Positions 16,088-24,752 of a stretch of 64,000 nucleotides of DNA are shown here, in pieces; positions within the stretch are counted from its first letter, which is position 1, and each line of letters begins with the position of its first letter. A program made the position numbers and the translations under genes. Under the pieces are notes generated by a model. That model was not told where the DNA came from and did not search any database. It worked only from the letters and a program-made list of their open reading frames with translations. The DNA lies in contig NZ_FOIX01000003.1 of the NCBI RefSeq assembly GCF_900109615.1, positions 1 through 64,000 on the forward strand, written 5' to 3'. This DNA is from Kaistella antarctica (GTDB taxonomy: Bacteria; Bacteroidota; Bacteroidia; Flavobacteriales; Weeksellaceae).

Positions 16088-17050
16088 AGTACAAAGTCCG
16101 TTTTTATAAGACATAATAAACAATTAGATATGAAATTATTAGTTGTAGGTTCAGTTGCCTTCGATGCGATTGAAACTCCTTTTGGAAAAACAGATAAAAT
16201 TCTAGGTGGCGCTGCAACCTATATTAGTATAGCTTCTTCTATTTTAGGTATCGAATCTGGAATTGTTTCCGTAGTTGGTGGTGATTTTCCACAGAGTAAT
16301 TTAGATATGCTCACCAATCGAGGTATCAATATCGAAGGTATCGAAATCATCAAAGAAGGGAAAACTTTTTTCTGGAGCGGTAAATACCACAACGATTTAA
16401 ATTCAAGAGATACTTTGGTTACGGAAGTGAATGTTTTAGAAAACTTCGATCCTAAAATCCCAGAATCAATGCAAGATGCCGAGATTTTACTCTTAGGTAA
16501 TCTTCATCCTGGCGTTCAACTTTCCGTTTTAGAAAAAATGCGCAATCGTCCGAAACTGATCATTCTGGACACCATGAATTTCTGGATGGACACGGCGATG
16601 GATCTTCTACAACAAATGATTGGCAAGACCGATGTTATTTCAATTAATGACGAAGAAGCACGACAGCTTTCGGGAGAATATTCTTTAGTAAAAGCAGCCC
16701 AGAAGATCCACAAAATGGGTCCAAAATTCGTGATTATCAAAAAGGGAGAACACGGAGCTTTATTATTTCACGAAGGTAAAGTATTTGCCATCCCAGCCTT
16801 ACCGTTAGAGGACGTCTTCGATCCAACAGGAGCGGGAGATACTTTTGCCGGAGGATTTGCTTCCTATTTAGCACGAAAAAAAGATTTCTCCTTTGAAACC
16901 ATGAAATCTGCACTAACTGTCGGTTCTGCCATGGCTTCGTTTACCGTAGAAAAATTCGGAACCCAGCGTTTGGAAGAAGTTACAGAAAGTGAAATGCTCG
17001 CCAGAATCCAAAGCTTTAAGGAATTGACCACCTTTGAAGTTAACGTTTAA
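16085..17050 (+). CDS. PfkB-family carbohydrate kinase
   Basis: A 321-residue ribokinase-like sugar or nucleoside kinase. The N-terminal GGAATYIS substrate motif and the C-terminal signature DPTGAGDTFAGGFASY, with its anion-hole GAGD, are intact. The substrate cannot be told. Two starts are possible. ATG at 16085 stands behind an extended Shine-Dalgarno and adds 15 residues (MSTKSVFIRHNKQLD). ATG at 16130 (MKLLVVGSVAFDAIE) is where the conserved family sequence begins. I chose 16085 because of the SD. The gene lies 68 bp after gldD and is followed by a small membrane protein gene. Confidence 0.88.
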   Translation: MSTKSVFIRHNKQLDMKLLVVGSVAFDAIETPFGKTDKILGGAATYISIASSILGIESGIVSVVGGDFPQSNLDMLTNRGINIEGIEIIKEGKTFFWSGKYHNDLNSRDTLVTEVNVLENFDPKIPESMQDAEILLLGNLHPGVQLSVLEKMRNRPKLIILDTMNFWMDTAMDLLQQMIGKTDVISINDEEARQLSGEYSLVKAAQKIHKMGPKFVIIKKGEHGALLFHEGKVFAIPALPLEDVFDPTGAGDTFAGGFASYLARKKDFSFETMKSALTVGSAMASFTVEKFGTQRLEEVTESEMLARIQSFKELTTFEVNV

Positions 17051-17103
17051 CTTTCCTCAGCCTAAACAGTCTTACTATTTCGTATTCGATTGAATCGAAA
17101 TAG

Positions 17104-17391
17104 ATGAGTGATAATAATAAAATAGCGATGAAACCTAACCAAGCTAAAAACGGAAAACTATCTTTGATGACCGCCTTAGAACTGGCGAAAGAGCAGCGAT
17201 CAAGGAAATCATTATTAATGGTTTTTGCTATTCTTATTGCGTTGATGGTCTGTGTTGCGATATTAACAACCATAAAAAAAGGTTTTAGCTTTTTCACCTT
17301 CTTTCCTTTATTTTTCGCACCTACCTTAGTGACCAAATGGATGAGTTATAAAGCAGTCAACGATGAAATTAAAGCACGGGAAATACAATAA
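17104..17391 (+). CDS. Small two-TM protein, paralogue of the protein at 4973-5224
   Basis: A 95-residue protein with a soluble N-terminal region (about 1-36), two hydrophobic segments (about 39-55 and 60-76) and a charged tail. Its core TIKKGFSFFTFFPLFFAP matches TIKNGFGILTFFPFFFIP of the 83-residue protein at 5 kb, at the same distance from the C-terminus. I recognise no named family. An internal ATG at 17128 is an alternative start. It ends 10 bp before the parvulin-type isomerase gene and may be co-transcribed with it. Confidence 0.72.
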   Translation: MSDNNKIAMKPNQAKNGKLSLMTALELAKEQRSRKSLLMVFAILIALMVCVAILTTIKKGFSFFTFFPLFFAPTLVTKWMSYKAVNDEIKAREIQ

Positions 17392-17401
17392 TTTTTAAAA
17401 A

Positions 17402-19246
17402 ATGACAGATAAAAATATGAGAAAAATAGTTGGAGCATTGATGATAATGGTTTTCGGTGGTGGAATGTCTGCCCAATATATGATTGTCGGGAAAGACAGT
17501 ATTTCCCTGGACCAATTCAAGAAAGAGAATGTGTACGGGTTAGAAAATGCGGGAGTTGAAAACACCATTAAAACCACGCAGAATTTCTATTTGTTTCAGC
17601 AATTTGCCGCAGAAAAGAAAGCAGATACCTTGACTTATTTCCGAGAAAAAATGTCTGACAGAGAAGTAGAGCTGCGAACCAAATATTTTTTTCCTTCCCA
17701 GATTATTGATCCTGTTTTAAGCAGTTACGTTAAAGATAATCAACTCGAAAAAGAAGTTCAGATCTTTATTTTGGAAAAAACAGCTGGAGATACCGTTGAC
17801 TACCGACAAGTTTACAACGACGTAAAATCGGGTAAATTGACAATGGATGAGGCAATTTCAAAATACACGAAAGCGAAACCAGAAGCGATTTATATTAAGC
17901 CAGGCTCGCTTGACAATGACATGTATTCAGAGATCAAGACGTTGCCAAATAATACGATGACCAAATTTTTCGACACTGCCTCTTATGTCGGGTTTGCGAA
18001 AGTTCTTAATTCCAGACCTAGTTTGGGATATATGATTTTCGGCACCATTTCTTTTCCTAAAGATGCTAATTCTGATTCCGTTAAAGATAAAATTTACAAG
18101 GATTTAAAAGCAGGAAAAACCTTTCAGGAAGTTGCCAAATTATACGGATCGAACGAAAATGAGAAAGATAATGGTGGTGTAATAATGGGTTCGCCGACTT
18201 TGCCAAACGAAGTTTATGAATCCTTTAAAGGAAAGAAATCAGGTTATTATACTCCTGAACCAATCCTTTTTGGCGAGAGTTATTTTATTTTTAATATCTA
18301 TAATGTAGAACCTTACATTTTAACTGATAAGAATCGAGCATTCTATTTACGAGAGATGAACAATTCTCTTTACGCTGAAGTTTTACAGGATAAAATGACG
18401 GCATATTTAAAAACAGATCCTTCTTACAAAGAGTTTCCAGCATTTCAACAAATCAAGAAATCGTTTGCAAATTTAATGGCAGCCAAGGACAGCGAAGTTC
18501 TTTTTCAATATCAGAATGAAAAAGTAACTGCTGGATTCCTTAAAGAACTCATTGGTGACAAAAAAGAAGACGCCGCGAAATTAACTCCAGCCGTTTGGGC
18601 AGATGCGATTGAGAATATTAATGCACAAGAAGTTTTGAGAGTGTACAGTAAAAACTTCACCAAGCTTAAAAATGTTAAAGAGGAAATGTTGGCCTTTAAA
18701 AAATCACTTTTCTCAGATTATATCTTTTCAAAATATTTAACAGAAGAAATTACAAAACACCCAGAATGGTTGACTGAGCATTACAATCAAAATAAAGCAA
18801 AATATTTTTGGGATGAAAGAGCAGAAGGTAGAGTAGCTATTATGGACGATCCAAAATTAGCCAAGGAAATTTCAAAAGAAATAAAAGATGCTAAAGGTTG
18901 GGAAGCTTTGAAATCGAAATTCGCCGGAAAGTTGAATGACAAAAAGCAAGTTCTTGTTAATTTTGAAAAAGGAGAAATGTCGAAAGATGCTGAAGTTTTC
19001 ACCAAATACAACGTCCCTTTCAAACCTGGAGTTCATCAAACAAAAATGGGTGATAAATCTTTGGTGATTTCAATTGATAAAATTCTCGCGCCGTCGCAGA
19101 TGACTCAGGCAGAAGCCATCGAAGAATTGAAAGATGCAGTGAATGAGAAAAAACTAAACGAAATCATCGCGCTACAAAAAGCAAAAACAAAAATTGTAGT
19201 TCAACCAGAGTTTTTAAAGGATTTAGAAAAGAATTTTAAGAAATAA
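17402..19246 (+). CDS. Periplasmic parvulin-type peptidyl-prolyl isomerase
   Basis: A 614-residue exported protein with a signal sequence (MRKIVGALMIMVFGGGMSAQ after a short MTDKN extension). It has an N-terminal SurA-like chaperone part and one recognisable parvulin domain at about residues 213-300: LGYMIFGTISFPKDA, then KTFQEVAKLYGSNENEKDNGGVIM and the closing GESYFIFNIYNVEPY. A long C-terminal helical region follows. It would help fold outer-membrane or secreted proteins. A second SurA-like gene follows 65 bp downstream, so the pair probably acts in the same pathway. Confidence 0.85.
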   Translation: MTDKNMRKIVGALMIMVFGGGMSAQYMIVGKDSISLDQFKKENVYGLENAGVENTIKTTQNFYLFQQFAAEKKADTLTYFREKMSDREVELRTKYFFPSQIIDPVLSSYVKDNQLEKEVQIFILEKTAGDTVDYRQVYNDVKSGKLTMDEAISKYTKAKPEAIYIKPGSLDNDMYSEIKTLPNNTMTKFFDTASYVGFAKVLNSRPSLGYMIFGTISFPKDANSDSVKDKIYKDLKAGKTFQEVAKLYGSNENEKDNGGVIMGSPTLPNEVYESFKGKKSGYYTPEPILFGESYFIFNIYNVEPYILTDKNRAFYLREMNNSLYAEVLQDKMTAYLKTDPSYKEFPAFQQIKKSFANLMAAKDSEVLFQYQNEKVTAGFLKELIGDKKEDAAKLTPAVWADAIENINAQEVLRVYSKNFTKLKNVKEEMLAFKKSLFSDYIFSKYLTEEITKHPEWLTEHYNQNKAKYFWDERAEGRVAIMDDPKLAKEISKEIKDAKGWEALKSKFAGKLNDKKQVLVNFEKGEMSKDAEVFTKYNVPFKPGVHQTKMGDKSLVISIDKILAPSQMTQAEAIEELKDAVNEKKLNEIIALQKAKTKIVVQPEFLKDLEKNFKK

Positions 19247-19311
19247 TTATAACAAAAAATGCAAGTTATTTCGTTTAGAATGATAATTTTGCAGATTGAT
19301 AAAAAATAGAT

Positions 19312-20688
19312 ATGAACAAGAATGTAAAATTCACCCTGCTCTTTAGCTTACTGCTTGTGTTTTTCAGCAATTTAGGCAATGCGCAAACCCAACTGAAAAA
19401 AGGAGATTTAATCGATGGGATTGCAGTAGTGGTAGGTGATGAAATTATTTTGGAATCCGATATAGAAGATCAGGCAAACTTCGCAAAGCAGCAAGGAGCC
19501 ACGGTTGCAGACAAATGTGAATTTGTTGAAAGTATCATCAATAATAAATTGTTAATCTATGAAGCGAAAAGAGACACGCTGATCGAAAATCGTTCTGCGG
19601 CGATTAAGGATAATGCGAATCAAAAATATGCGCAGATTTTAGGACAATTCCCAGATGAACGTGCCATGTTGACGACCTACAAATTCCGAACGTCTTTCGA
19701 GATGAAAAATGCCATCGAAAAAATTGACAGCGACAACTATTACGGACAAAGTAAATACGCAAGAATCACGGAGAAAGCCGATGTTACTCCGAATGAAGTA
19801 ACCGATTTCTTCACCACGTTTCAATACCAACTTCCTGAAGTGAAAGATGAAGTTTCACTTTCTCAAATCACCATGTTTCCTAAATTGACCAATGAGCATA
19901 AGGATGAAATCATTGCGCGACTCAATAAAATAAAGCAGGATATTCTGGGTGGCGAAAGTTTTGAAAGCCAAGCTCGAATTTATTCAGACGATCCAGGCTC
20001 AGCTGCGAAAGGTGGTTTATATACTAATATTTCCAAAGGTAAAATGGTAAAACCTTTCGAAGCAGCAGCACTAAATTTACAGGAAGGCGAAATGTCTGAT
20101 CCTGTAGAATCAGATTTTGGGTATCACTTAATTCAACTCGTGAAGAAAAGCGGAAAGCAATATGACGCCAGACATATCCTTTTAAAAGCTGAACCGAACG
20201 AGGCAGAATTGAGCGCAGCAAAAAAAGAATTAGATAGTATCCGAACCTTAATCATTGACGGGAAAATGAGTTTTAAAGACGCAGCGTTCCGATTTTCAGA
20301 TGATAAAAAAACCAAGTTTAATGCGGGTATCGTAACTTCGCCAGAAGATGGTTCAGATAAAATTGAGAAATTGAACCTTCCACCAACGGTGTCTTACCAG
20401 ATTGCCGGACATAACAAAGGCGATATTACAGACGTGTTTCAGGACGAGGCTGACCAAGAGCGCAAAACAGTTACCATCATCAAAATCGATGACGTAATCG
20501 CAGCGCACAAACTAGATATCTCTACCGATTACAACCGAATCAAGCAGATGGCGCTCAACAAAAAGAAAAACGAAATGGTCGAAAAATGGGTCAAAGAAAA
20601 ACTGCCCAATATATTTATTTCCATCAACGATCGATACAAAGATTGTACGTTCAAAACCGACTGGCGTAAGACCGTTGATCCACAATAA
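19312..20688 (+). CDS. SurA-like periplasmic peptidyl-prolyl isomerase with two parvulin domains
   Basis: A 458-residue protein with signal peptide (cleavage near GNAQT, about residue 25) and a SurA N-terminal domain (IDGIAVVVGDEIILESDIEDQ). Parvulin domain 1 spans about 180-285 (SLSQITMFPK, ARIYSDDPGSAAKGG, DFGYHLIQLVKK). Domain 2 spans about 290-385 (DARHILLKAEPNE, FRFSDDKKTKFNAGIV). This is the architecture of SurA, which escorts outer-membrane proteins. It is followed by a rho-independent terminator, closing the unit that starts with the upstream isomerase. Confidence 0.9.
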   Translation: MNKNVKFTLLFSLLLVFFSNLGNAQTQLKKGDLIDGIAVVVGDEIILESDIEDQANFAKQQGATVADKCEFVESIINNKLLIYEAKRDTLIENRSAAIKDNANQKYAQILGQFPDERAMLTTYKFRTSFEMKNAIEKIDSDNYYGQSKYARITEKADVTPNEVTDFFTTFQYQLPEVKDEVSLSQITMFPKLTNEHKDEIIARLNKIKQDILGGESFESQARIYSDDPGSAAKGGLYTNISKGKMVKPFEAAALNLQEGEMSDPVESDFGYHLIQLVKKSGKQYDARHILLKAEPNEAELSAAKKELDSIRTLIIDGKMSFKDAAFRFSDDKKTKFNAGIVTSPEDGSDKIEKLNLPPTVSYQIAGHNKGDITDVFQDEADQERKTVTIIKIDDVIAAHKLDISTDYNRIKQMALNKKKNEMVEKWVKEKLPNIFISINDRYKDCTFKTDWRKTVDPQ

Positions 20689-20694
20689 AAAATT

Positions 20695-20726
20695 AAATCT
20701 CTGCTCTTGCGGAGATTTTTTTTGCT
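20695..20726 (+). terminator. Terminator after the SurA-like gene
   Basis: AAATCTC (20695-20701) pairs with GAGATTT (20712-20718); eight or more Ts follow. It lies 7 bp after the stop codon. Confidence 0.8.
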
Positions 20727-20789
20727 TATTTTTTTCAAATTCAAAATGCTTTGAATAAGGAGCAACAAGATTTTTGCTTCTTAGAAAAC

Positions 20790-20930
20790 CCATCCAGCTC
20801 TCCGCTTCAATTCCTCATTCGGCACTCTCCGCTTTGCGGCTCGCGCCTCATTCCGGGATTTCCACTGCGATCTGGGCTAAGAGTTCAGGTAGGTACCATT
20901 TCCAGAAATCCCAACGGCTTAAAAATAAAT
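20790..20930. repeat. GC-rich intergenic repeat-like island
   Basis: The gene-free stretch 20689-21015 contains a block much richer in G+C than its surroundings. CTCTCCGCTT occurs twice (20798-20807 and 20825-20834), and GGATTTCCAC (20856-20865) is shared with intergenic elements at 52.0 and 61.2 kb. A 66-codon open frame runs through it but has no protein-like features. I interpret it as a degenerate member of a dispersed intergenic repeat family. Confidence 0.5.
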
Positions 20931-21015
20931 AATTCCTCATTCAATCATTGAGACCTAAATATTACTATTTTAGCATCATGGTACGCGCCAAAATTCACGG
21001 AACATAATCCACGTT

Positions 21016-21483
21016 TTGAAAATAACACGAACTACTAAACTCAGCACAGAAGAAAGGTCACAAGTTCTTGCTTTGTGGAACAGTCAATATCCAGTAAAAC
21101 TGGCTTACCACAGTTTGGCTTATTTCGACGTTTATCTACAAAATCTTACTGACCTCACCTATTATTTATGGAAAGATAATGAAAGTAATATTTTAGGTTG
21201 GGCTTCTACGTTCACCAGAGATGATGAAAAATGGTTCGCCATCATTTTAACTGAAACGTTACAAGGAAAAGGTTTTGGACGAAAAATGCTCGACGAGCTC
21301 AAACAGCACGAACCGGTTTTAAATGGTTGGGTAATCGATCACGATAATGATATAAAAAAGAACGGGGAATTTTACAAATCCCCTTTAAAATTTTACGTAA
21401 AATGTGATTTCAACATTCTCGCTGACCAACGGATTGAACTGGAAAAAATTTCAGCCGTAAAAATTAAATGGACCAAACCGTAA
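21016..21483 (+). CDS. GNAT-family N-acetyltransferase
   Basis: A 155-residue single-domain acetyltransferase. The acetyl-CoA-binding signature is visible as LTETLQGKGFGRKMLDEL (Q/R-x-x-G-x-G type, about residues 82-99), after the beta-strands NILGWAST and KWFAIIL. The substrate is unknown. The start appears to be the TTG at 21016, since the first in-frame ATG lies deep in the protein and the ATG at 20978 is out of frame. A hypothetical gene follows 20 bp downstream. Confidence 0.8.
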   Translation: MKITRTTKLSTEERSQVLALWNSQYPVKLAYHSLAYFDVYLQNLTDLTYYLWKDNESNILGWASTFTRDDEKWFAIILTETLQGKGFGRKMLDELKQHEPVLNGWVIDHDNDIKKNGEFYKSPLKFYVKCDFNILADQRIELEKISAVKIKWTKP

Positions 21484-21503
21484 ATTCTAAAATCACTTAA
21501 ATT

Positions 21504-21845
21504 ATGGAACAATTAAACAAACTTGAATCAACACTATTAGACGGTCTGATTCAAAAATATCCTTCTTTAAAATCTCACATTTCCTGTTTAATTATTACCG
21601 AACGGAAAAGTACTGGCGCTGGATTGCTGGTCAATTTTGACTATTCCTCTGCAGCAGACGATTTGCAGCTTGATGATATCAATGCCTTATTTAGCGGTGA
21701 AGAAAACATAGAGATCAAAGGTTTAAAACATGGTTTAGGATATGTCATTGACATTACTGATGGTAAAATCTTGTACATCGAATTTACCACGTATGGTGAA
21801 ACCTGGAACGGTAAGATTGGAGATTTTAAAATTGTTAAAGATTAA
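21504..21845 (+). CDS. Hypothetical protein, 113 residues
   Basis: A soluble acidic protein without signal peptide, with alternating helix and strand pattern (LESTLLDGLIQKYPSLKSHI, then GAGLLVNFDYSS, GLGYVIDITDGKILYIEFTTYGETWNG). I recognise no family. It lies 20 bp after the acetyltransferase gene in the same direction, so the two are likely co-transcribed. Confidence 0.65.
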   Translation: MEQLNKLESTLLDGLIQKYPSLKSHISCLIITERKSTGAGLLVNFDYSSAADDLQLDDINALFSGEENIEIKGLKHGLGYVIDITDGKILYIEFTTYGETWNGKIGDFKIVKD

Positions 21846-21959
21846 CTTTTAGTCACTAGACATGGTCTCTATTGTCTAATTATTTTTTCAAATTAAAAAC
21901 GTTATTTTTAGATGATTTATAAATCCAAAATATCATCTTAATTACACAGTACATTCATC

Positions 21960-22145
21960 ATGGCAAATAAAAATTCTAACTTATCTAACGGTAGTCAAAA
22001 TAATGAACAGAAACAATCAGGCGCAGGAAGTGACTTTTCTACTGCCCTTTGGTCTTCGGTAAAGAAATATCGCTTCACTTCGATCACCATACTTGTGATT
22101 TTACTCTACTTTCTGTATACCTATGCTAATGATATTTTCGGTTAA
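21960..22145 (+). CDS. 61-residue single-TM protein
   Basis: A polar, Asn/Ser/Gln-rich N-terminus (MANKNSNLSNGSQNNEQKQSG) is followed by a basic stretch and one C-terminal hydrophobic helix (TSITILVILLYFLYTYANDIFG). The architecture is that of a tail-anchored small membrane protein. No family was recognised. Confidence 0.6.
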   Translation: MANKNSNLSNGSQNNEQKQSGAGSDFSTALWSSVKKYRFTSITILVILLYFLYTYANDIFG

Positions 22146-22254
22146 GTTTTCAAGTCTTCGTTATTCCTTTTAATAAATTGACGAATTCAGTGTGTAAAAA
22201 CAGCATTCAATCTAAATTTCCTCTTTTTCATTTTTTCCTCTTCATTGATTTAAT

Positions 22255-22262
22255 TAAATTTA
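22255..22262 (+). promoter_or_regulatory. -7-like box 4 nt before the flavin oxidoreductase ATG
   Basis: TAAATTTA differs from TAnnTTTG only in the last base and ends exactly 4 nt before the ATG at 22267, the same geometry as for gldD and queD. Confidence 0.45.
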
Positions 22263-22266
22263 CCTC

Positions 22267-23256
22267 ATGAGTAATTTTTTAGATTTTGGCGCCGCCAAAA
22301 AGTTGAAAGAAATGAGCGAATATCAAAACAAAGTCACCCAACTTTTCCAGATCAAATATCCCATTATTCAGGGTGGCATGATTTGGCATTCTGGCTGGCG
22401 TTTAGCTTCTGCGGTTTCCAATAACGGAGGTTTAGGATTGATCGGTGCCGGAAGCATGTATCCAGACATTCTGCGCGAAAATATTCAGAAATGCAAAGCA
22501 GCCACCGACAAACCATTTGGCGTCAATGTTCCCATGCTTTATCCCAATTTAGATGAAGTCATTCAGATTATTTTAGAAGAAGGCGTAAAAATTATTTTCA
22601 CTTCTGCGGGAAATCCCAGAACGTATACAGAAACATTACAAAAAGAAGGTTTAAAAGTCGCTCACGTAGTTTCCTCCACCAAGTTCGCCATGAAATGTGA
22701 AGATGCTGGCGTTGATGCAATTGTGGCAGAAGGTTTCGAAGCGGGCGGACATAATGGGCGCGATGAAACCACCACTTTCTGTCTGATTCCAAACGTAAAA
22801 AAACATATCTCAAAACCGCTCATTGCCGCGGGTGGAATCGCTTTAGGTTCCCAAATGAAAGCAGCCATGATTCTGGGAGCGGACGGTGTTCAAATAGGCT
22901 CTCGTTTCGCAGCCACGGTTGAGGCTAGTTCCCATGAGATCTGGAAAAATAAAATCATCTCCCTAAATGAAGGCGACACTCATTTAACTTTAAAAGAGTT
23001 AGCGCCGGTAAGGATGGTCAAAAATAAATTTTTTCATGATTTAGAAAAGCTATATGACTCCGGACGAAACGTTGAAGCTTTAAAAGAAACCCTCGGCAGA
23101 GCACGGTCTAAACGCGGAATGTTTGAAGGTGATCTGGAAGAGGGCGAATTGGAGATTGGTCAAGTTTCCGCTTTAATTGATGACATTCTTTCGGTAGAAG
23201 AGGTTTTTGAAAATTTATTGAAAGAATATCGGGAAGTGAAGTTCTTTGATTTATAA
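22267..23256 (+). CDS. NAD(P)H-dependent flavin oxidoreductase (nitronate monooxygenase/FabK-like)
   Basis: A 329-residue FMN-binding TIM-barrel protein of the 2-nitropropane dioxygenase/FabK superfamily. The N-terminal YPIIQGGMIWHSGWRLASAVSN, the HVVSSTKFAMKCEDAGVDAIVAEG block, the GGHNGRDE active-site loop and the phosphate-binding PLIAAGGIALGSQMKAAMILGADGVQIGSRF are all present. It could oxidise nitronates or act as an enoyl-ACP reductase, and sequence alone does not decide. It is monocistronic and probably translated from a leaderless mRNA. Confidence 0.87.
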   Translation: MSNFLDFGAAKKLKEMSEYQNKVTQLFQIKYPIIQGGMIWHSGWRLASAVSNNGGLGLIGAGSMYPDILRENIQKCKAATDKPFGVNVPMLYPNLDEVIQIILEEGVKIIFTSAGNPRTYTETLQKEGLKVAHVVSSTKFAMKCEDAGVDAIVAEGFEAGGHNGRDETTTFCLIPNVKKHISKPLIAAGGIALGSQMKAAMILGADGVQIGSRFAATVEASSHEIWKNKIISLNEGDTHLTLKELAPVRMVKNKFFHDLEKLYDSGRNVEALKETLGRARSKRGMFEGDLEEGELEIGQVSALIDDILSVEEVFENLLKEYREVKFFDL

Positions 23257-23302
23257 AGGCTTAGCATGAAAAAGAAAGCTTTTATTTAACCTCCTATAAA
23301 AC

Positions 23303-24706
23303 ATGACATCAAAGTTGCAAATAGGATGTATGAGCATATCGCAACTTCAGAAAAATAATCACCTCCTTCTGCGTGCAGGTTTTGGACCGCAACTTTCGCA
23401 ATTTGAAAAATTAGACAATTGGAAGGAAAGTGAAATACGAGGTGTTTTATTTAAAAATTATCCTTTCCAACCCCTGGCTTTGAAAGAAAAGCCCATCGGT
23501 ATCGATTATCAGAACATCAAAAAGATGGATTCCGTCACCAAAAAAATGGCGCTGCAGAAAAATCGGAAACAGATTTATCAGCTTAACCTATCCTTTTTGG
23601 ATCAAATGGTTTTTTCAGAGGATCAGTTGCGGGAAAAAATGGCCTTTTTCTGGCATGGTCATTTCGCCACACGGACTAATAATGCATCCTTTAATCTTCA
23701 GCTGCTCAACACCATTCGCGAAAATGCTTTGGGTAATTTCGGCGATTTATTGATTTCGGTTTCCCAATCTCCGGCAATGCTGCAGTTTCTCAATAATCAG
23801 CAAAATAAAAAAGACCATCCCAACGAAAATTTTGCACGGGAAGTCATGGAGCTTTTTACTTTAGGTCGCGGTAATTATTCGGAGAAAGATGTGCAGGAAG
23901 CCGCACGCGCTTTTACAGGCTGGAGTTTTTTACCCGACGGCACTTTTTTCGAACGACCTAAACTGCATGATTTCGGCAGCAAAACATTTTTGGGTAAAAC
24001 GGGAAACTTCAACGGCAATGAAGTTTTACAAATAATTTTAGCTCAAAAAACAACCGCAAAATTCATCACCACAAAAATTTACAGATTCTTCGTTAATGAA
24101 AAACTGAATACTGAAATCATTGAAGATTTAAGCAAACAATTTTTTGCTTCTAATTATAATATTAAAGAGCTTTTGCAAAACATTTTCAGTGCAGACTGGT
24201 TTTTTAGGGAAGAAAATATTGGCACCAAAATAAAATCACCCATTGAATTAATGGCGGGAATGCGAAGAATTCTTCCCATGGAAATTCAGAATCCGGAGAA
24301 TTTAATTGCTTATCAAAAACTCTTAGGACAAATGTTGCTTTATCCGCCAAACGTCGCTGGCTGGCCGTCGGGGAAATCCTGGATCGACAGTTCTACATTG
24401 ATGTTGAGGTTGCAAATGCCGCAAATCTGGTCGGGTTTAAAACCTTTGGAAGTAGAACCAAAGTCTGATGATGATGTTGAAATGGGCATGAAAAGCACAC
24501 AGAAGCAGACCAAAGGATTCAAAAATCCCAAGATCGTGATCGACTGGAAACAAGTGGAAGACGTTTTTAAATCAAAGAATATCGAAAATTATTTGTTGCA
24601 GAGAAAATCTCCAGCTTTGGCAAAAACCATTCAACAATATTCCGGCTCATCATTACAATCGCAGATCATTAACGTGATGTCCACGCCCGAATTTCAATTG
24701 TGCTAA
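23303..24706 (+). CDS. DUF1800 family protein
   Basis: A 467-residue protein of the DUF1800 family, which is usually encoded next to a DUF1501 protein, as here. Landmarks are HLLLRAGFGP near the N-terminus, REKMAFFWHGHFATR, ENFAREVMELFTLGRGNYSEKDVQEAARAFTGW (about residues 186-213), and PPNVAGWPSGKSWIDS. The pair is common in Bacteroidetes and Planctomycetes, and its function is not established. An internal ATG at 23330 (MSISQLQKNN) is an equally plausible start. The DUF1501 gene follows after a short tandem repeat. Confidence 0.88.
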   Translation: MTSKLQIGCMSISQLQKNNHLLLRAGFGPQLSQFEKLDNWKESEIRGVLFKNYPFQPLALKEKPIGIDYQNIKKMDSVTKKMALQKNRKQIYQLNLSFLDQMVFSEDQLREKMAFFWHGHFATRTNNASFNLQLLNTIRENALGNFGDLLISVSQSPAMLQFLNNQQNKKDHPNENFAREVMELFTLGRGNYSEKDVQEAARAFTGWSFLPDGTFFERPKLHDFGSKTFLGKTGNFNGNEVLQIILAQKTTAKFITTKIYRFFVNEKLNTEIIEDLSKQFFASNYNIKELLQNIFSADWFFREENIGTKIKSPIELMAGMRRILPMEIQNPENLIAYQKLLGQMLLYPPNVAGWPSGKSWIDSSTLMLRLQMPQIWSGLKPLEVEPKSDDDVEMGMKSTQKQTKGFKNPKIVIDWKQVEDVFKSKNIENYLLQRKSPALAKTIQQYSGSSLQSQIINVMSTPEFQLC

Positions 24707-24737
24707 ATTACTCATTACTCATTACTCATTACTCATT
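24707..24737. repeat. ATTACTC tandem repeat, 4 copies
   Basis: Four perfect head-to-tail copies of ATTACTC (24707-24734) plus a partial fifth fill most of the 46-bp gap between the DUF1800 and DUF1501 genes. Confidence 0.9.
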
Positions 24738-24752
24738 GCTAATCATAAAAAT

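Noticed and set aside
20751-20951. 66-codon frame in the GC-rich island after the SurA-like gene
   Set aside because: Composition and repeats fit a non-coding intergenic element; no domain, start signal or conserved pattern.
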